Source: Bog-473 sp963828505 (GTDB taxonomy: Bacteria; Actinomycetota; Acidimicrobiia; Acidimicrobiales; RAAP-2). From it: 64,000 nt of DNA. Shown one piece after another: positions 8,446 through 17,375 of this stretch (position 1 is its first letter; each line of letters starts with the position of its first letter). The stretch spans positions 98,029-162,028 of the forward strand of contig CAWHFM010000004.1 of NCBI GenBank assembly GCA_963828505.1, given 5' to 3'. The position numbers and the translations under genes are program-made. Below the pieces are notes generated by a model. That model worked only from the letters and a program-made list of their open reading frames with translations, did no database searches and was not told the DNA's origin.

Positions 8446-8510
8446 ACCCCCACGCCCTTGCGGGCACCAGCCCCTCAAGCTGGCGCGTCTGCCTATTCCG
8501 CCACTCCGAC
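8427..8510 (-). tRNA. tRNA-Leu (anticodon GAG)
   Basis: 84 nt on the minus strand. The acceptor stem GTCGGAG/CTCCGAC pairs perfectly over 7 bp with discriminator A. The anticodon stem CCAGC/GCTGG holds loop TTGAGGG, anticodon GAG (reads CUC/CUU). A long variable arm (GTGCCCGCAAGGGC) marks a class II tRNA, and the T-arm is GGGGGTTCAAGTCCCCC. CCA is not encoded. The 3' end overlaps the recombinase coding end by 19 nt and serves as the insertion site. Confidence 0.96.
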
Positions 8511-8605
8511 GGGCGATCGGCTGAAATTCAGCGTTCGGAAATCCTAGCCGAGGCTTGGACGCGGTCGCCCCGGAAGCCGAAGGCAGGAAGGAGGTGACCG
8601 GAGCG

Positions 8606-9541
8606 TCACCCGGCGGTCCGATCCTGCTGTGCAGCCAACCGACGCTCCAAATCGTCGAGGACAGCGCCGGAGCGGTCGTAACGGATGTGGTTGTCCTTCC
8701 ACACCGGACCGGCCCACCCGGGTAGGAGATCGCGCTCGTGGCAGAAGTGCTGCGACTCGACCGTGGTTCCGTTGAGCGCGACGGCTTCATCGGCGGTACA
8801 GAGCCAGGTCACCACCTTGGCCACCACCTCGGGAGGCGCTCCGTCCGAAGCGATCCCGAACTTCGCCATGTCCTGCGCGATCCTCTCGGTGGCGATGAGA
8901 CCCGGTTGCACGTTGAAGCAGCGGATGTCGTACTCGGCCAATTCGATGGCGAGGAAGCCGGCGATCCGGTGGAATGCGCCTTTTGAGATCCCGTATCCCA
9001 TGCCCCAGCCACCTGCCCCCGCCGGCTCCAGCGGATCCGCGTATCCCGCGCCCGAGGTGATGTCGACGATCGTCCCTCCGCCCTGGCGGATCATGGCCGG
9101 AAGGACGAGCTTGTTGATTTCCAACGGTGCCAGGACATTGGCCCGGATCTGCTTCTCCAACAGGTCCATCGGGGTGTCGAGGAAGCGGTCCATGTGCCCG
9201 GGGCCGATGTAGCGCCCGTTGTGTACCACGACGTTGATGCGACCCCTGCGCTCCAGTGTCGTGGCCACGGCGGCGCCGAGCGACGCCGGGTCGAGGAGAT
9301 CGGCGACGAGCACCAGAGCGTCCCCGCCGGCATCGTTCACCAGAGCCGCCGTCGTCTCCAGGCTGCCGGGTAGGGGAGAGGTATCGGACTCCCGCAGCGT
9401 CGAGGAATGCTCGTGTCTCTCACCTTCCCTCACCGTCCGCGCCGTGAGGGCGAGGTCGAAGCCGGCCCGGGCCAGGTCGACGGCGATCGCCTTGCCGATG
9501 CCCCGGCTGCTGCCGGTCACGAATGCCACCGGTCTGCTCAT
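8606..9541 (-). CDS. Short-chain dehydrogenase/reductase
   Basis: 311 residues, Rossmann-type NAD(P) enzyme. TGSSRGIG at 9-16 binds the dinucleotide; the catalytic triad is S163, Y183 and K187 (YGISK). Two departures: an insertion near residues 40-60 after the second strand, and HNGRY in place of NNAG after strand 4. The substrate is unknown; the family oxidises alcohols or reduces ketones. Divergent from the SMP-30 gene, sharing a 150-bp promoter region with an AT-rich palindrome. Confidence 0.88.
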   Translation of the reverse strand: MSRPVAFVTGSSRGIGKAIAVDLARAGFDLALTARTVREGERHEHSSTLRESDTSPLPGSLETTAALVNDAGGDALVLVADLLDPASLGAAVATTLERRGRINVVVHNGRYIGPGHMDRFLDTPMDLLEKQIRANVLAPLEINKLVLPAMIRQGGGTIVDITSGAGYADPLEPAGAGGWGMGYGISKGAFHRIAGFLAIELAEYDIRCFNVQPGLIATERIAQDMAKFGIASDGAPPEVVAKVVTWLCTADEAVALNGTTVESQHFCHERDLLPGWAGPVWKDNHIRYDRSGAVLDDLERRLAAQQDRTAG

Positions 9542-9651
9542 GGACTCCCTCCCCTGGAGTGCCGCTCCGGCTCGGGACCATCGGCGTGCGGTACCTCATC
9601 CCGAATCGCCTCGTACGGGCAACCGAGATCTCTCTCGGAGCAGCTCTCATT

Positions 9652-9664
9652 TGATAAAATATCA
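9652..9664. promoter_or_regulatory. Palindrome TGATAAAATATCA in divergent promoter
   Basis: A perfect 5-3-5 inverted repeat in an AT-rich island between the SDR and SMP-30 genes, 28 nt before the SMP-30 start. It could be an operator for a dimeric repressor or part of overlapping -10 boxes. No regulator gene is adjacent. Confidence 0.4.
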
Positions 9665-9691
9665 GAAGTTGAGCTTCGGGAGGGGTGGACG

Positions 9692-10567
9692 GTGGCCATC
9701 GCAACATCGACCTTCGCGGACGACTTCGTCTTCACCGAAGGTCCCCGCTGGCGCGACGGGCAGCTGTGGTGCGTCGACATGCACGACCATCGTGTGGTCG
9801 CCATCAACGAACAAGGGACCGTGCGGACGGTCGCAGAAGTCCTCGGTGACGAGCCGTCGGGGTTGGGATGGCTGGCCGACGGACGGCTCATCGTCGTTTC
9901 CATGGAGCGCGGTCAGGTTCTCCGGTTGGAACCGGACGGATCATTGGTTTGCCACGCCGACCTCTCCGCTCATGTCGTCGGCTCGCTGAACGACATGATC
10001 GTGGCCGAGGACGGCACCGCCTACGTCGGCGACATGGGAATGCGGATTCACGGCGACGGCGAACGGCGGCCGGGGCAGCTCTTCCGTGTGGGCTGCGATG
10101 GTTCGTTCGACGTCGCCGCCGGCGACATGCAGGCACCGAACGGCATGGGCGTCAGCCCTGACCAAAGGACATTGTTGGTGGCGGAGAGCGCCGGTCTTCG
10201 CATCACCGCGTTCGACCGGGGCGGGGACGGCACCCTTTCGAATCGCCGTGTCTTCGCATCGCTTACGCCGGGTGACCCCGCGGCGGGTGTCTCCGCCCCC
10301 GACGGGATGTGCCTCGACGCCGAAGGAGCGGTCTGGTACGCGGATCCGATCGGACGACGGGTCGTGCGGGTGCTCCAAGGCGGGGCGGTAACCGACGTGG
10401 TCTCGTTCGCACCCGAGACGCCGGTGGCGTGCGTCCTGGGCGGCCCCCGGCGACGCACGCTCTATGTGTGCGCCGCCATGGCATGGAAACGAGAGGAGCT
10501 CACGGGAACTCGCGCCGGCCGCATCGCCGCTCTCGACGTCAGCGTGCCTGGCGCGGGGCGCCCGTAG
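9692..10567 (+). CDS. SMP-30/gluconolactonase-like beta-propeller hydrolase
   Basis: 291 residues from a GTG at 9692 preceded by GGGAGGG with about 6 nt spacing; upstream in-frame codons belong to the antisense of the SDR gene. The six-bladed propeller family's metal ligands are recognisable: Glu in FTEGPRW, Asn in SLNDMIV, Asn in APNGMGVSPD and Asp in APDGMCLD. Members hydrolyse lactones with a divalent cation. With the divergent SDR it could form an oxidation-then-lactone-hydrolysis pair, which is inference. Confidence 0.85.
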   Translation: MAIATSTFADDFVFTEGPRWRDGQLWCVDMHDHRVVAINEQGTVRTVAEVLGDEPSGLGWLADGRLIVVSMERGQVLRLEPDGSLVCHADLSAHVVGSLNDMIVAEDGTAYVGDMGMRIHGDGERRPGQLFRVGCDGSFDVAAGDMQAPNGMGVSPDQRTLLVAESAGLRITAFDRGGDGTLSNRRVFASLTPGDPAAGVSAPDGMCLDAEGAVWYADPIGRRVVRVLQGGAVTDVVSFAPETPVACVLGGPRRRTLYVCAAMAWKREELTGTRAGRIAALDVSVPGAGRP

Positions 10568-10599
10568 GTCGCGTTCTCGGGATCGCCCACCCCAGGGAA

Positions 10600-11367
10600 T
10601 CAGCGCAGCATGACCGCTCCTCCGTCGGCCATGATCGTCTGCCCCGTCACGTACCGGCATCCGTCGGACAAGAGGAAGGCGACCACGGGCGCAATGTCCG
10701 CCTCGGCGTCGCCGTCGCGAGCGATGGGCTGGTCGGCGAAGGTCGCCGCGAACGCGGCTGCCCGCGCCGGCTCGGTCGGCGGGGACCGGTGCGCGACCGA
10801 CACCGGGCACACGCAGTTGACCACGATCCCGTGCCGGCCCCATTCCCTGGCCGCGACGCGGGTCAAGGCACGGATGGCCTCCTTGGAGGCGGCGTAGGGT
10901 CCGAACCCGGCCGAGCCCAGCAGTGCGCCGTTCGATCCCATCGTGACGATGCGACCCCACCCGCGCCGACGCATGTGCGGGAACACGGCCTGCATGGACC
11001 AGAGCGTTCCCTTCGGCCCGGTCTCCACGAGCGTGTCCATGTCCGCCTCGGTGACGTCTTCGAGCGGGGTCACGGGCCGGAAGGTCTGGGCGTTGGCCAC
11101 CAGCCCGTCGATGCGGCCGAAGCGTGCCACCGTCTCCTCGACGAAGGCGAAGGCGCCGTCCCGATCGGCCGCGTCGACCGTCCGGGCCACCGGCTCCTCG
11201 CCGAGCGCGGTGAGCTCGGCCCTGACGTCGTCGAGACGTTGCTGTTTCCGGCCCGTCACGGCCAGACGCACCCCTCGCCGTGCGAGATACAGCGCGATGC
11301 CGCGCCCGATGCCGCGGGTCGCCCCGGTGACGACGACCACCCGTCCGCCGAGGTCGTCGTCAGCCAT
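10600..11367 (-). CDS. SDR family oxidoreductase (FabG-like)
   Basis: 255 residues, classical SDR. TGATRGIG at 14-21, ANAQ in place of NNAG at 91-94, catalytic S145, Y158 and K162, and the C-terminal ADGG signature. Last of three genes with thioesterase and sulfotransferase; its start overlaps the thioesterase stop by 8 bp, so they are translationally coupled. Probably reduces or oxidises an acyl or alcohol intermediate in the same unknown pathway. Confidence 0.88.
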   Translation of the reverse strand: MADDDLGGRVVVVTGATRGIGRGIALYLARRGVRLAVTGRKQQRLDDVRAELTALGEEPVARTVDAADRDGAFAFVEETVARFGRIDGLVANAQTFRPVTPLEDVTEADMDTLVETGPKGTLWSMQAVFPHMRRRGWGRIVTMGSNGALLGSAGFGPYAASKEAIRALTRVAAREWGRHGIVVNCVCPVSVAHRSPPTEPARAAAFAATFADQPIARDGDAEADIAPVVAFLLSDGCRYVTGQTIMADGGAVMLR

Positions 11368-12046
11368 GGCGCCGCTCGCTCACGTACACCGCGGTCGCCT
11401 CTGCCGTGGTGGCGCCACCGACCACGATCTCGCCGGAGGCGTAGCTCTTCCGCCCTTCCCGGCCGGTGAGGCGCGCCACGATCTCCACCGGAACCCCGAA
11501 GGGGGTGCCGGCGCGCAGGGAGACGGTCATCGACACGGTCATGCCGGAGACGCCGGCGGAGGTGACCGCGGTGCCGAGAACCTCGTCCAAGACGAGGGCC
11601 AGCACGCCGCCGTGCACGCGCTTGGGCGACCCGGCATGAGACGCGCTGAACACGCAGCGGGCGCGCACCTGACACGGCACCGGACCGGTCCCCGGCTCCG
11701 GCTCCATGGGACGCTCCAGCCACTCCACCGGGGGCGCCTGAGGGTTGAGGCGACCCGACCCCGCCTGCAGGAGGCTCTCGACGCCGCGCTCGCCACGTCG
11801 CACCAGCAGGAGGGGCTCGGTCCGACGGCGGGCGTTCAGCGCGTCGGTCACGGCCGCGATGACCCTCGCGGCCTCTGCTCGGGCGTCGGGGTCGACGTCC
11901 GTCAGCACGACCGACTCGACCAGCTCACGGGTGCGGCACACCAGCTCGAATGCCTCGTGGGGGACCGACGACAGGTCGGGCAAGCTCGACCCGAGCTGTT
12001 CGGCCAGCCTCGCCGCAGACTTGGGCCGCGTGTCGTCCGGGGTCAT
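11360..12046 (-). CDS. PaaI-type hotdog thioesterase domain protein
   Basis: 228 residues from an ATG 4 bp after the sulfotransferase stop, with GGAAGG well placed before it. The C-terminal 120 residues form a hotdog thioesterase domain; HGGVLALVLDEVLG is the usual active-site helix of the PaaI/YbgC-like group, hydrolysing acyl-CoA thioesters. The N-terminal 90 residues are helical with no recognised motif. Overlaps the downstream SDR start. Confidence 0.8.
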   Translation of the reverse strand: MTPDDTRPKSAARLAEQLGSSLPDLSSVPHEAFELVCRTRELVESVVLTDVDPDARAEAARVIAAVTDALNARRRTEPLLLVRRGERGVESLLQAGSGRLNPQAPPVEWLERPMEPEPGTGPVPCQVRARCVFSASHAGSPKRVHGGVLALVLDEVLGTAVTSAGVSGMTVSMTVSLRAGTPFGVPVEIVARLTGREGRKSYASGEIVVGGATTAEATAVYVSERRHG

Positions 12047-12050
12047 TCGG

Positions 12051-13328
12051 TCATCCTTCCACCGGAACGCCGAACCAGCTCTGGTATCGCTCGAAGCGGA
12101 TTCGCTCTTCGTCGAGATCGAGACGAAGGTCGCTGAACGCGTAGCGATGGCTCCCGAGCGCGTCCTTGGGGCGCTCCGCCAGGTAGCGGCGCATCGCCTC
12201 CCCGACCTCCGGGTCGAGCTCGAAGCCGAGCTGGGAGTAGACGCTCTGTACGGCACCGAGGGGCGCGGTCGTGAAGTCCTGATAGCGGAGGTGACACGTC
12301 CGGGCCCGGTCGAGCGTCCCGTCCTCGCACGCTGACACCAACCCGTCGAGTTCCCGATGGAGGAGGTCGCGCTGAAACCGGCCGATCTCGGCGAAGTCCA
12401 CCCGGTCACTGTGGGCCCACCTGAGATTGGCGATCAGGCTCGTCGTCGACGGCAGAACCGTCAACGGATCCCGGTGTGTCACGACGAGCCGGGCGTCGGG
12501 ATAGACGTCCAGGAGCGTGCGCGGCGCGCGGAGGTGGACCGGTGACTTCAAGAGCCAGCGCTGCCGCGGGAAGCGTCGCTGCAGGATCTGCAGCACCAGA
12601 CGGTGCACCTCGTACGCCGGTCGCAGCGAGGACAGGTCGTCGAGGTAGGCGGCGTACGAGGGAACCCGGTAACGCGCCGTGAATTCCTCGGAGAGGAAGG
12701 CCAGCGACATGGTCGAGACACACTCCTTGGGCATCCGCCCGTGGTAGTGGTGGATGGCGTCCAGACCGGAGACCACCGTCGCCATCTGGCGCAACTCCGT
12801 GCCGGCCAACGTCACACGGCCCGAGTCCGGATAGAGATCGGGCCGGGGCGGCGGCACCGGCCGCAGGAGCTCCCACCCTTCCGGCGCGCGAAGCGAGGGA
12901 TCGCAGTCCAGGACGCCGAAGAGGATCGTGGTACCGCTGCGCGCTGGTCCAGTGACGAACAGGGGAGCCGCCACCTCCTCGTCGACGACTCCTGGGTCCG
13001 CTCGCACGTACGAGTCGATCTGCAGACGGACCTGCAGCAACCTGACGAGGAACTGTCGCGTGAGCCACCGTCCGACCAGGGTCAGGTGCGCCTCCTCCTC
13101 GAGAGCACGGAGGAGCACGTCGAGCGGCTCGGCCACCTGAGATTCCGTCCCCAGCGAGTCCGCGCCGAGCTCGGCGTCGAACCCCAGACCGGCCCGCGCC
13201 TCTGCGATGAGCGCCTCGCGGTCCAAGGGTCGCCGTGCCACCTCGGCGATGAGGGGCACCTCACCCCGGTTCACGGCGGAGACCCACTCGGGCCGTTGGC
13301 CCGGATTCCACGCCCCGCGGTCGGACAT
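12051..13328 (-). CDS. Sulfotransferase family protein
   Basis: 425 residues. VTGPARSGTTIL at 125-136 is the 5'-phosphosulfate-binding loop of PAPS-dependent sulfotransferases; WLLKSPVHL and a TH-RDP segment further on fit the 3'-phosphate binding part. This bacterial subfamily is common in mycobacteria and Acidimicrobiia and modifies lipids or small hydroxylated metabolites. First gene of the operon with thioesterase and SDR; divergent from the DUF1214-like gene across 41 bp. Confidence 0.87.
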   Translation of the reverse strand: MSDRGAWNPGQRPEWVSAVNRGEVPLIAEVARRPLDREALIAEARAGLGFDAELGADSLGTESQVAEPLDVLLRALEEEAHLTLVGRWLTRQFLVRLLQVRLQIDSYVRADPGVVDEEVAAPLFVTGPARSGTTILFGVLDCDPSLRAPEGWELLRPVPPPRPDLYPDSGRVTLAGTELRQMATVVSGLDAIHHYHGRMPKECVSTMSLAFLSEEFTARYRVPSYAAYLDDLSSLRPAYEVHRLVLQILQRRFPRQRWLLKSPVHLRAPRTLLDVYPDARLVVTHRDPLTVLPSTTSLIANLRWAHSDRVDFAEIGRFQRDLLHRELDGLVSACEDGTLDRARTCHLRYQDFTTAPLGAVQSVYSQLGFELDPEVGEAMRRYLAERPKDALGSHRYAFSDLRLDLDEERIRFERYQSWFGVPVEG

Positions 13329-13369
13329 CGGCCGAACACTACGTCGCGCACCCGTCTACCCTTCCGACG

Positions 13370-14512
13370 GTGGACGAGGCACGGTCGTGGCGCGACCTGC
13401 TGGCGGGGCTCGAGCTCCTCGGCGACAACGTGCGGATCGGCTCGCCGGTCGGCGATCCGGCCGGCGAAGGCGAGGGGTTCCTGCATCTGGCCCAGCAGCT
13501 CCTGTGCTGGTTGGAGTGGTCGGTCGGCTACGGGGATCCGGCCGAGCCGGCGTTCCAGCGCCAGAACGACCTGGTGGCCCCGTGGGGCGGCCCGAATGCG
13601 GACAACATCTACCGGCACGCGCGGGTGAGCCCGCAGTGCACGTACCTCCTCCGAGGACGCATGAACTCCTGCGACGAGTTCGCGCTGGCGATCCGGCAGG
13701 GTTTCCGGCACACGGACCGGCCGGGGACCCTGGCCGAGCTCACCGCCTCGGACATCGGCATCGGGCCGGGCGACGAGTTCACGCTGCTCCTGGGCGGGAG
13801 CGGTCCTGAACCCAATCGGGTGCCCCTGCCGCCGGGTTCGGTCATGTGCTCGGTGCGCGAGTACTACTTCGATTGGAGCGAGCGAGAGCCGGCGACATGG
13901 ACCATCGAACGGGTGGCCGGCCGGCCTGAGACGACCTCGTCGTTCACGGACCACATGGAAGAGGCGTTGAAGCTGACGGAGCAGTCGCTCGCCTATTGGG
14001 CCGACTACATGCATTCGGCCCGCGCCCGCCAGGAGGACAACACGTTCGGCTCCAAGGTCGACGTCCCACGCGGCCTGCGCATCTCACAGTTCCTCTTCTG
14101 CTTCTACGACCTAAAGCCGAACGAGGCGCTGCTGGTCGAGACCGGAACCCCCGACGCCCGTTATTGGAGCTTCCAGCTCTACGGCCTGCAGTACTTCCGC
14201 CCGTTCGACATCGGCCGACCCACGAGCCTCAACCACCGCCAGATGGCGACGGTGGACGACCGGGTGCACGTCGTGGTCGCGCACCGTGACCCGGGGGTTC
14301 CGAACTGGCTCGACACGACCGGCCGTCGCGCCGGGCTGCTCAACTACCGTCATTTCTGGGGAGCCCCGCTGCCCAGCCCACGCACCCGCGTCGTGCCCGT
14401 CGCGGAGGTGCGCGACGTCCTGCCGCCGGACACGGCGCCCGTCAGCACGCAGCAGCGCCAGGCTCAGATCCTCTCGCGACGACGGCACCTGGCCTGGCGC
14501 TTCCGGACCTGA
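13370..14512 (+). CDS. DUF1214-like domain protein
   Basis: 380 residues from a GTG. The central and C-terminal parts (ARYWSFQLYGLQYFRPFD, then TSLNHRQMATVDD) resemble the DUF1214 fold seen in actinobacterial proteins of unknown function; the N-terminus (NADNIYRHARVSP) fits the same family. No signal peptide. It shares a very short divergent promoter region with the sulfotransferase operon, suggesting joint control. Function not known. Confidence 0.7.
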   Translation: MDEARSWRDLLAGLELLGDNVRIGSPVGDPAGEGEGFLHLAQQLLCWLEWSVGYGDPAEPAFQRQNDLVAPWGGPNADNIYRHARVSPQCTYLLRGRMNSCDEFALAIRQGFRHTDRPGTLAELTASDIGIGPGDEFTLLLGGSGPEPNRVPLPPGSVMCSVREYYFDWSEREPATWTIERVAGRPETTSSFTDHMEEALKLTEQSLAYWADYMHSARARQEDNTFGSKVDVPRGLRISQFLFCFYDLKPNEALLVETGTPDARYWSFQLYGLQYFRPFDIGRPTSLNHRQMATVDDRVHVVVAHRDPGVPNWLDTTGRRAGLLNYRHFWGAPLPSPRTRVVPVAEVRDVLPPDTAPVSTQQRQAQILSRRRHLAWRFRT

Positions 14513-14578
14513 GCATCCGCTGACGGGTCGTCGACGAACCTCTCCCGGCTGCTGTTGCCCGTGCCGGGTCGGGCGCGG

Positions 14579-15325
14579 TCATCCTCCGCACTCCGAGTCG
14601 ACCCGGTCCACGAAGGCGGCCAACGCCCTCGGAAAGTACAGCCGGTCGGGACGGAACACGTCGTGCGGCGCGTCGGGTACGACCACGATCTCGGCATCCG
14701 GCCTGACCGCGAGGTAGCGGAGCACCGCCTCGTCGTCGAGGATCGACCCGGGACCTCCGGCTCGCGCCACCAGGAGTGGTCCGCCCACCGTCGCCAGCAC
14801 ATCCCAGAGGTCGCGCCGTACGGACGAGGCGGCAATCTGCTCGAGCACGTGCCTCGGGAGCCGCTCGCTCATCGGTCGCCCCCGAAAGCGCGTCTCCCAT
14901 TGCGAGTCGGCGAACGTCGCCGGCAGGGCCACCTCTACGGCCCGGTAGTCGGCGATGGCCAGCGATGCGATGCGAGCGGGGTTCGCCCGGACCAGGTCGA
15001 GTCCCCACGTCGTGCCTCTCGAGAACGTGACCAGGTGGACCCGCCCGATCCCTTCCTCGTCGAGGACCGCTTCGAGATCCGAGGCGTGGTCAGCGGCCGT
15101 GTAGCCCCCGGGCGGCGCCTCACTCGCACCCCGACCACGCACGTCCACGACGAGGAGACGGCGAGGCGCCATCGACTCGAGCATCTCGGTGTACTCCGAG
15201 GCCGCGTCCGACAGCCCCGGCGCGAAGAGAACCGGCAGGCCTCGTGGCCGAGCTGGGGCGTTGTCCAGGTAATGGACGAGCGGACCGCTGCGCCGCGTCC
15301 AACTCTCGACGAGACCTCGGGACAT
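14579..15325 (-). CDS. Alpha/beta-fold hydrolase
   Basis: 248 residues, single-domain hydrolase of the esterase/lipase type. Nucleophile elbow TFSRG with Ser102 (an Arg follows the Ser, unusual but tolerated); the acid is probably in the strand 6-7 region; His in DAPHDVF near residue 223 completes the triad. The oxyanion segment is FAPGLSD near 34-40. No signal peptide. Substrate unknown. Convergent with the DUF1214-like gene. Confidence 0.82.
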   Translation of the reverse strand: MSRGLVESWTRRSGPLVHYLDNAPARPRGLPVLFAPGLSDAASEYTEMLESMAPRRLLVVDVRGRGASEAPPGGYTAADHASDLEAVLDEEGIGRVHLVTFSRGTTWGLDLVRANPARIASLAIADYRAVEVALPATFADSQWETRFRGRPMSERLPRHVLEQIAASSVRRDLWDVLATVGGPLLVARAGGPGSILDDEAVLRYLAVRPDAEIVVVPDAPHDVFRPDRLYFPRALAAFVDRVDSECGG

Positions 15326-15364
15326 CTCGCCAGTTTGCCCGCGGCACGCCAGACGACGATTGGG

Positions 15365-15988
15365 TCAGGCCGGGGACCGTCGAACGGCGAGGAGCTCGAA
15401 GGCACGGCCGGGTGGTCCGCCGTGGAGGCGGGCGAGGATGCGGTCCGCGCCCTGCGCCGCGGTCAGCGTCGCCGTGTCGACTTCCATGTCGTAGGTCAGG
15501 TGCGCATGCACGGCGTCCTGCCATCGCGTCACGGCCCGCACCAGCACGTCGTCCGCCGTCGCCCGGTTCTGTCCCCAGGTGCGCTCACGGCGCTCCCATA
15601 CGACGTCGAGCGGGCAGCGCACGCCCACGAAGAGGACGGCGAGGCCCTCGAGTCGACGCGCGCACCGGCCGAGCATGTCGTGCGCCGTCGAGTACTCGTC
15701 GTGATGGCCCACGTCGACGACGACGTCGAAGCCGAGGCGGGCGTGCGCGGCGACGGACTCGTACAGCGCCGCGTAGAGGGAGATGACCAGCTCCTCGAGG
15801 TCGGGCCGTTCGCCTCCCGGACGGAGTCCGATGCCCGGGCGGTACCGCTCCGGCAGCGAACGCTCGGAGGAATCCACGCCGAGGTTTATCCAGCCCCCCG
15901 GGGCGTGCTCCTGGAGAGCCCGGCAGATGGAGGTCTTGCCGGATCGCGGTGCACCGTTGAGCACCACGATCCGGCCGACCCCGTTCAC
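15365..15988 (-). CDS. Chloramphenicol phosphotransferase-like kinase
   Basis: 207 residues. N-terminal P-loop NGAPRSGKTS (about 10-19), then VDSS and DVVVDVGHH segments typical of the chloramphenicol 3-O-phosphotransferase-like family of small P-loop kinases. In Streptomyces venezuelae such an enzyme inactivates chloramphenicol; most homologues have no proven substrate, so resistance should not be assumed. GTG start, 13 bp after the YceI gene, so probably co-transcribed with it. Confidence 0.8.
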   Translation of the reverse strand: MNGVGRIVVLNGAPRSGKTSICRALQEHAPGGWINLGVDSSERSLPERYRPGIGLRPGGERPDLEELVISLYAALYESVAAHARLGFDVVVDVGHHDEYSTAHDMLGRCARRLEGLAVLFVGVRCPLDVVWERRERTWGQNRATADDVLVRAVTRWQDAVHAHLTYDMEVDTATLTAAQGADRILARLHGGPPGRAFELLAVRRSPA

Positions 15989-16001
15989 GGCCGACGGCCC
16001 C

Positions 16002-16835
16002 TCACGACGACGGGATCTCGAGCCGCGGCACGGTGGTGGAGGGGACCGTCACGGGGCCCCCGCCGGGACTCCCTCCAGCGCTTCCCGCCGACACGGACGC
16101 CGGGTTGCCGGCGCCCTGGGTCAGGCGGAGCAGCACTTCGAGCGTCCCCTTGTCCGCCGTGTTCACGAAGCCGCCGATGCTCGGGTTGGCGATGTTCCAA
16201 TCGGAGAAGAGGATGGGGATGTCCGCCAGGACGGCGATCTCGTCGCCGAGGCGCTCGGCCGACACGGAGAAATTCACGGCCTTCGTGACCCCGTGCATGT
16301 CGAGCGTGCCCGCCGCCGGATAGCTCCGAACGGCGCCGTCGCCCGGGACAGCCCCCAGGTCGATGGGCTCGGTGAGGGTGAGCGTGGCGGTCGGATACAT
16401 GGCGACGTCCATGATCTGGTTCCGGAAGGAGTGGTTGCGCTCGGTCTGGTCACTCACGACATCGGCCATGTTCGCCGTGAACGTGCCCTTCACCACCGAT
16501 GTCCCGGCGATGGTCACCGAACCCCAGACCTCGGTGGTGCGCCCGACGGCGGTGGTGCTCTGCCCGAGCAGGACCTCCTGCACCCGGTAACCGGCCTGCG
16601 AGCCCGGCCCGACGTTCCAGACGCCGCTCACCGAAGCGGGAGGGGACGAGTTCGACCCGGCATCGGACCCTGCCGTCGTCGAGGGTGCCGACGGGAGGGT
16701 CAGCTGCGCCGGAGGGGGGCCCTCTATGAAGTGGATGTAGATGAACGGACCCGCCACGGCCGCGACGACCAGGACCGCCGCCGCGCCGATCACCCACCAG
16801 AGCAGCTTCCGGCGATTCGGGCTCGTCGCTGCCAT
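16002..16835 (-). CDS. Membrane-anchored YceI-family protein
   Basis: 277 residues. One N-terminal transmembrane helix (about residues 12-34) followed by a Ser/Thr-rich linker and a YceI lipocalin-like beta-barrel (VWNVGPGSQAGYRVQE through GFVNTADKGTLEVLLRL). YceI proteins bind isoprenoid-type lipids in the periplasm or at the surface. The ATG at 16835 has GAGGGGG upstream; an in-frame GTG is one codon earlier. The C-terminal 40 residues are Gly/Ser/Pro rich. Confidence 0.88.
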   Translation of the reverse strand: MAATSPNRRKLLWWVIGAAAVLVVAAVAGPFIYIHFIEGPPPAQLTLPSAPSTTAGSDAGSNSSPPASVSGVWNVGPGSQAGYRVQEVLLGQSTTAVGRTTEVWGSVTIAGTSVVKGTFTANMADVVSDQTERNHSFRNQIMDVAMYPTATLTLTEPIDLGAVPGDGAVRSYPAAGTLDMHGVTKAVNFSVSAERLGDEIAVLADIPILFSDWNIANPSIGGFVNTADKGTLEVLLRLTQGAGNPASVSAGSAGGSPGGGPVTVPSTTVPRLEIPSS

Positions 16836-16925
16836 CACCCCCTCAGAGCGTCCGCCGCGTGCGGCGGAACCCGCCCGGACGACCGCGCCATGATGGCGGA
16901 TCCTCGGGGTCGAGGAGAACGCGGC

Positions 16926-17309
16926 TCAGGCGCCCAGGGCGGTCTCAGGTTGGGGCAGGGCGGCGATCACCCGCCGCGCCAACTCCGAGGGGCTGCAGCC
17001 GGCGGCGTAGGCCGCCCGGCGGACGAGGTCGCCGAGGTAGCCCGCCAGCATCACCAGATCGAGCCTGGTCGAGCGGCCGATCAGGGGAAACGGTTCGCTG
17101 GCGCGCTCCAACCCACAAGAAGACAGGATCTGCTCGCGGAGCGCGAGCAGGGTGGTGCGGGCCTCGTCGTGCGAGCTGCCACTCCACTGCAACCAGACGG
17201 AAAGGCCCAGTTCGACCGACAGGTCCCCGGTGCCGCTGTCCACCCGTCCGAGCTCGGCCAGTCCTCGCAGGGCGGTGGGCCCGAACTCCGTGCGGGGGGC
17301 GGCTGCCAT
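16926..17309 (-). CDS. Hypothetical protein
   Basis: 127 residues, mostly helical, no motif recognised (FPLIGRSTRLDLVMLAGYL is the most distinctive part). Divergent from ku with a 66-bp gap, so it may share regulation with it. Not membrane-bound, no signal peptide. Confidence 0.6.
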   Translation of the reverse strand: MAAAPRTEFGPTALRGLAELGRVDSGTGDLSVELGLSVWLQWSGSSHDEARTTLLALREQILSSCGLERASEPFPLIGRSTRLDLVMLAGYLGDLVRRAAYAAGCSPSELARRVIAALPQPETALGA

Positions 17310-17375
17310 GCGCTCAGTGTGCCCAAGCGGTGTATCACGGTGGTGGATCGCCTCTGGACTGGTAGTTTGTCACCC

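Noticed and set aside
15365..15988. Antibiotic resistance by the CPT-like kinase
   Set aside because: Family similarity only; most members have unknown substrates, so no resistance claim is made.
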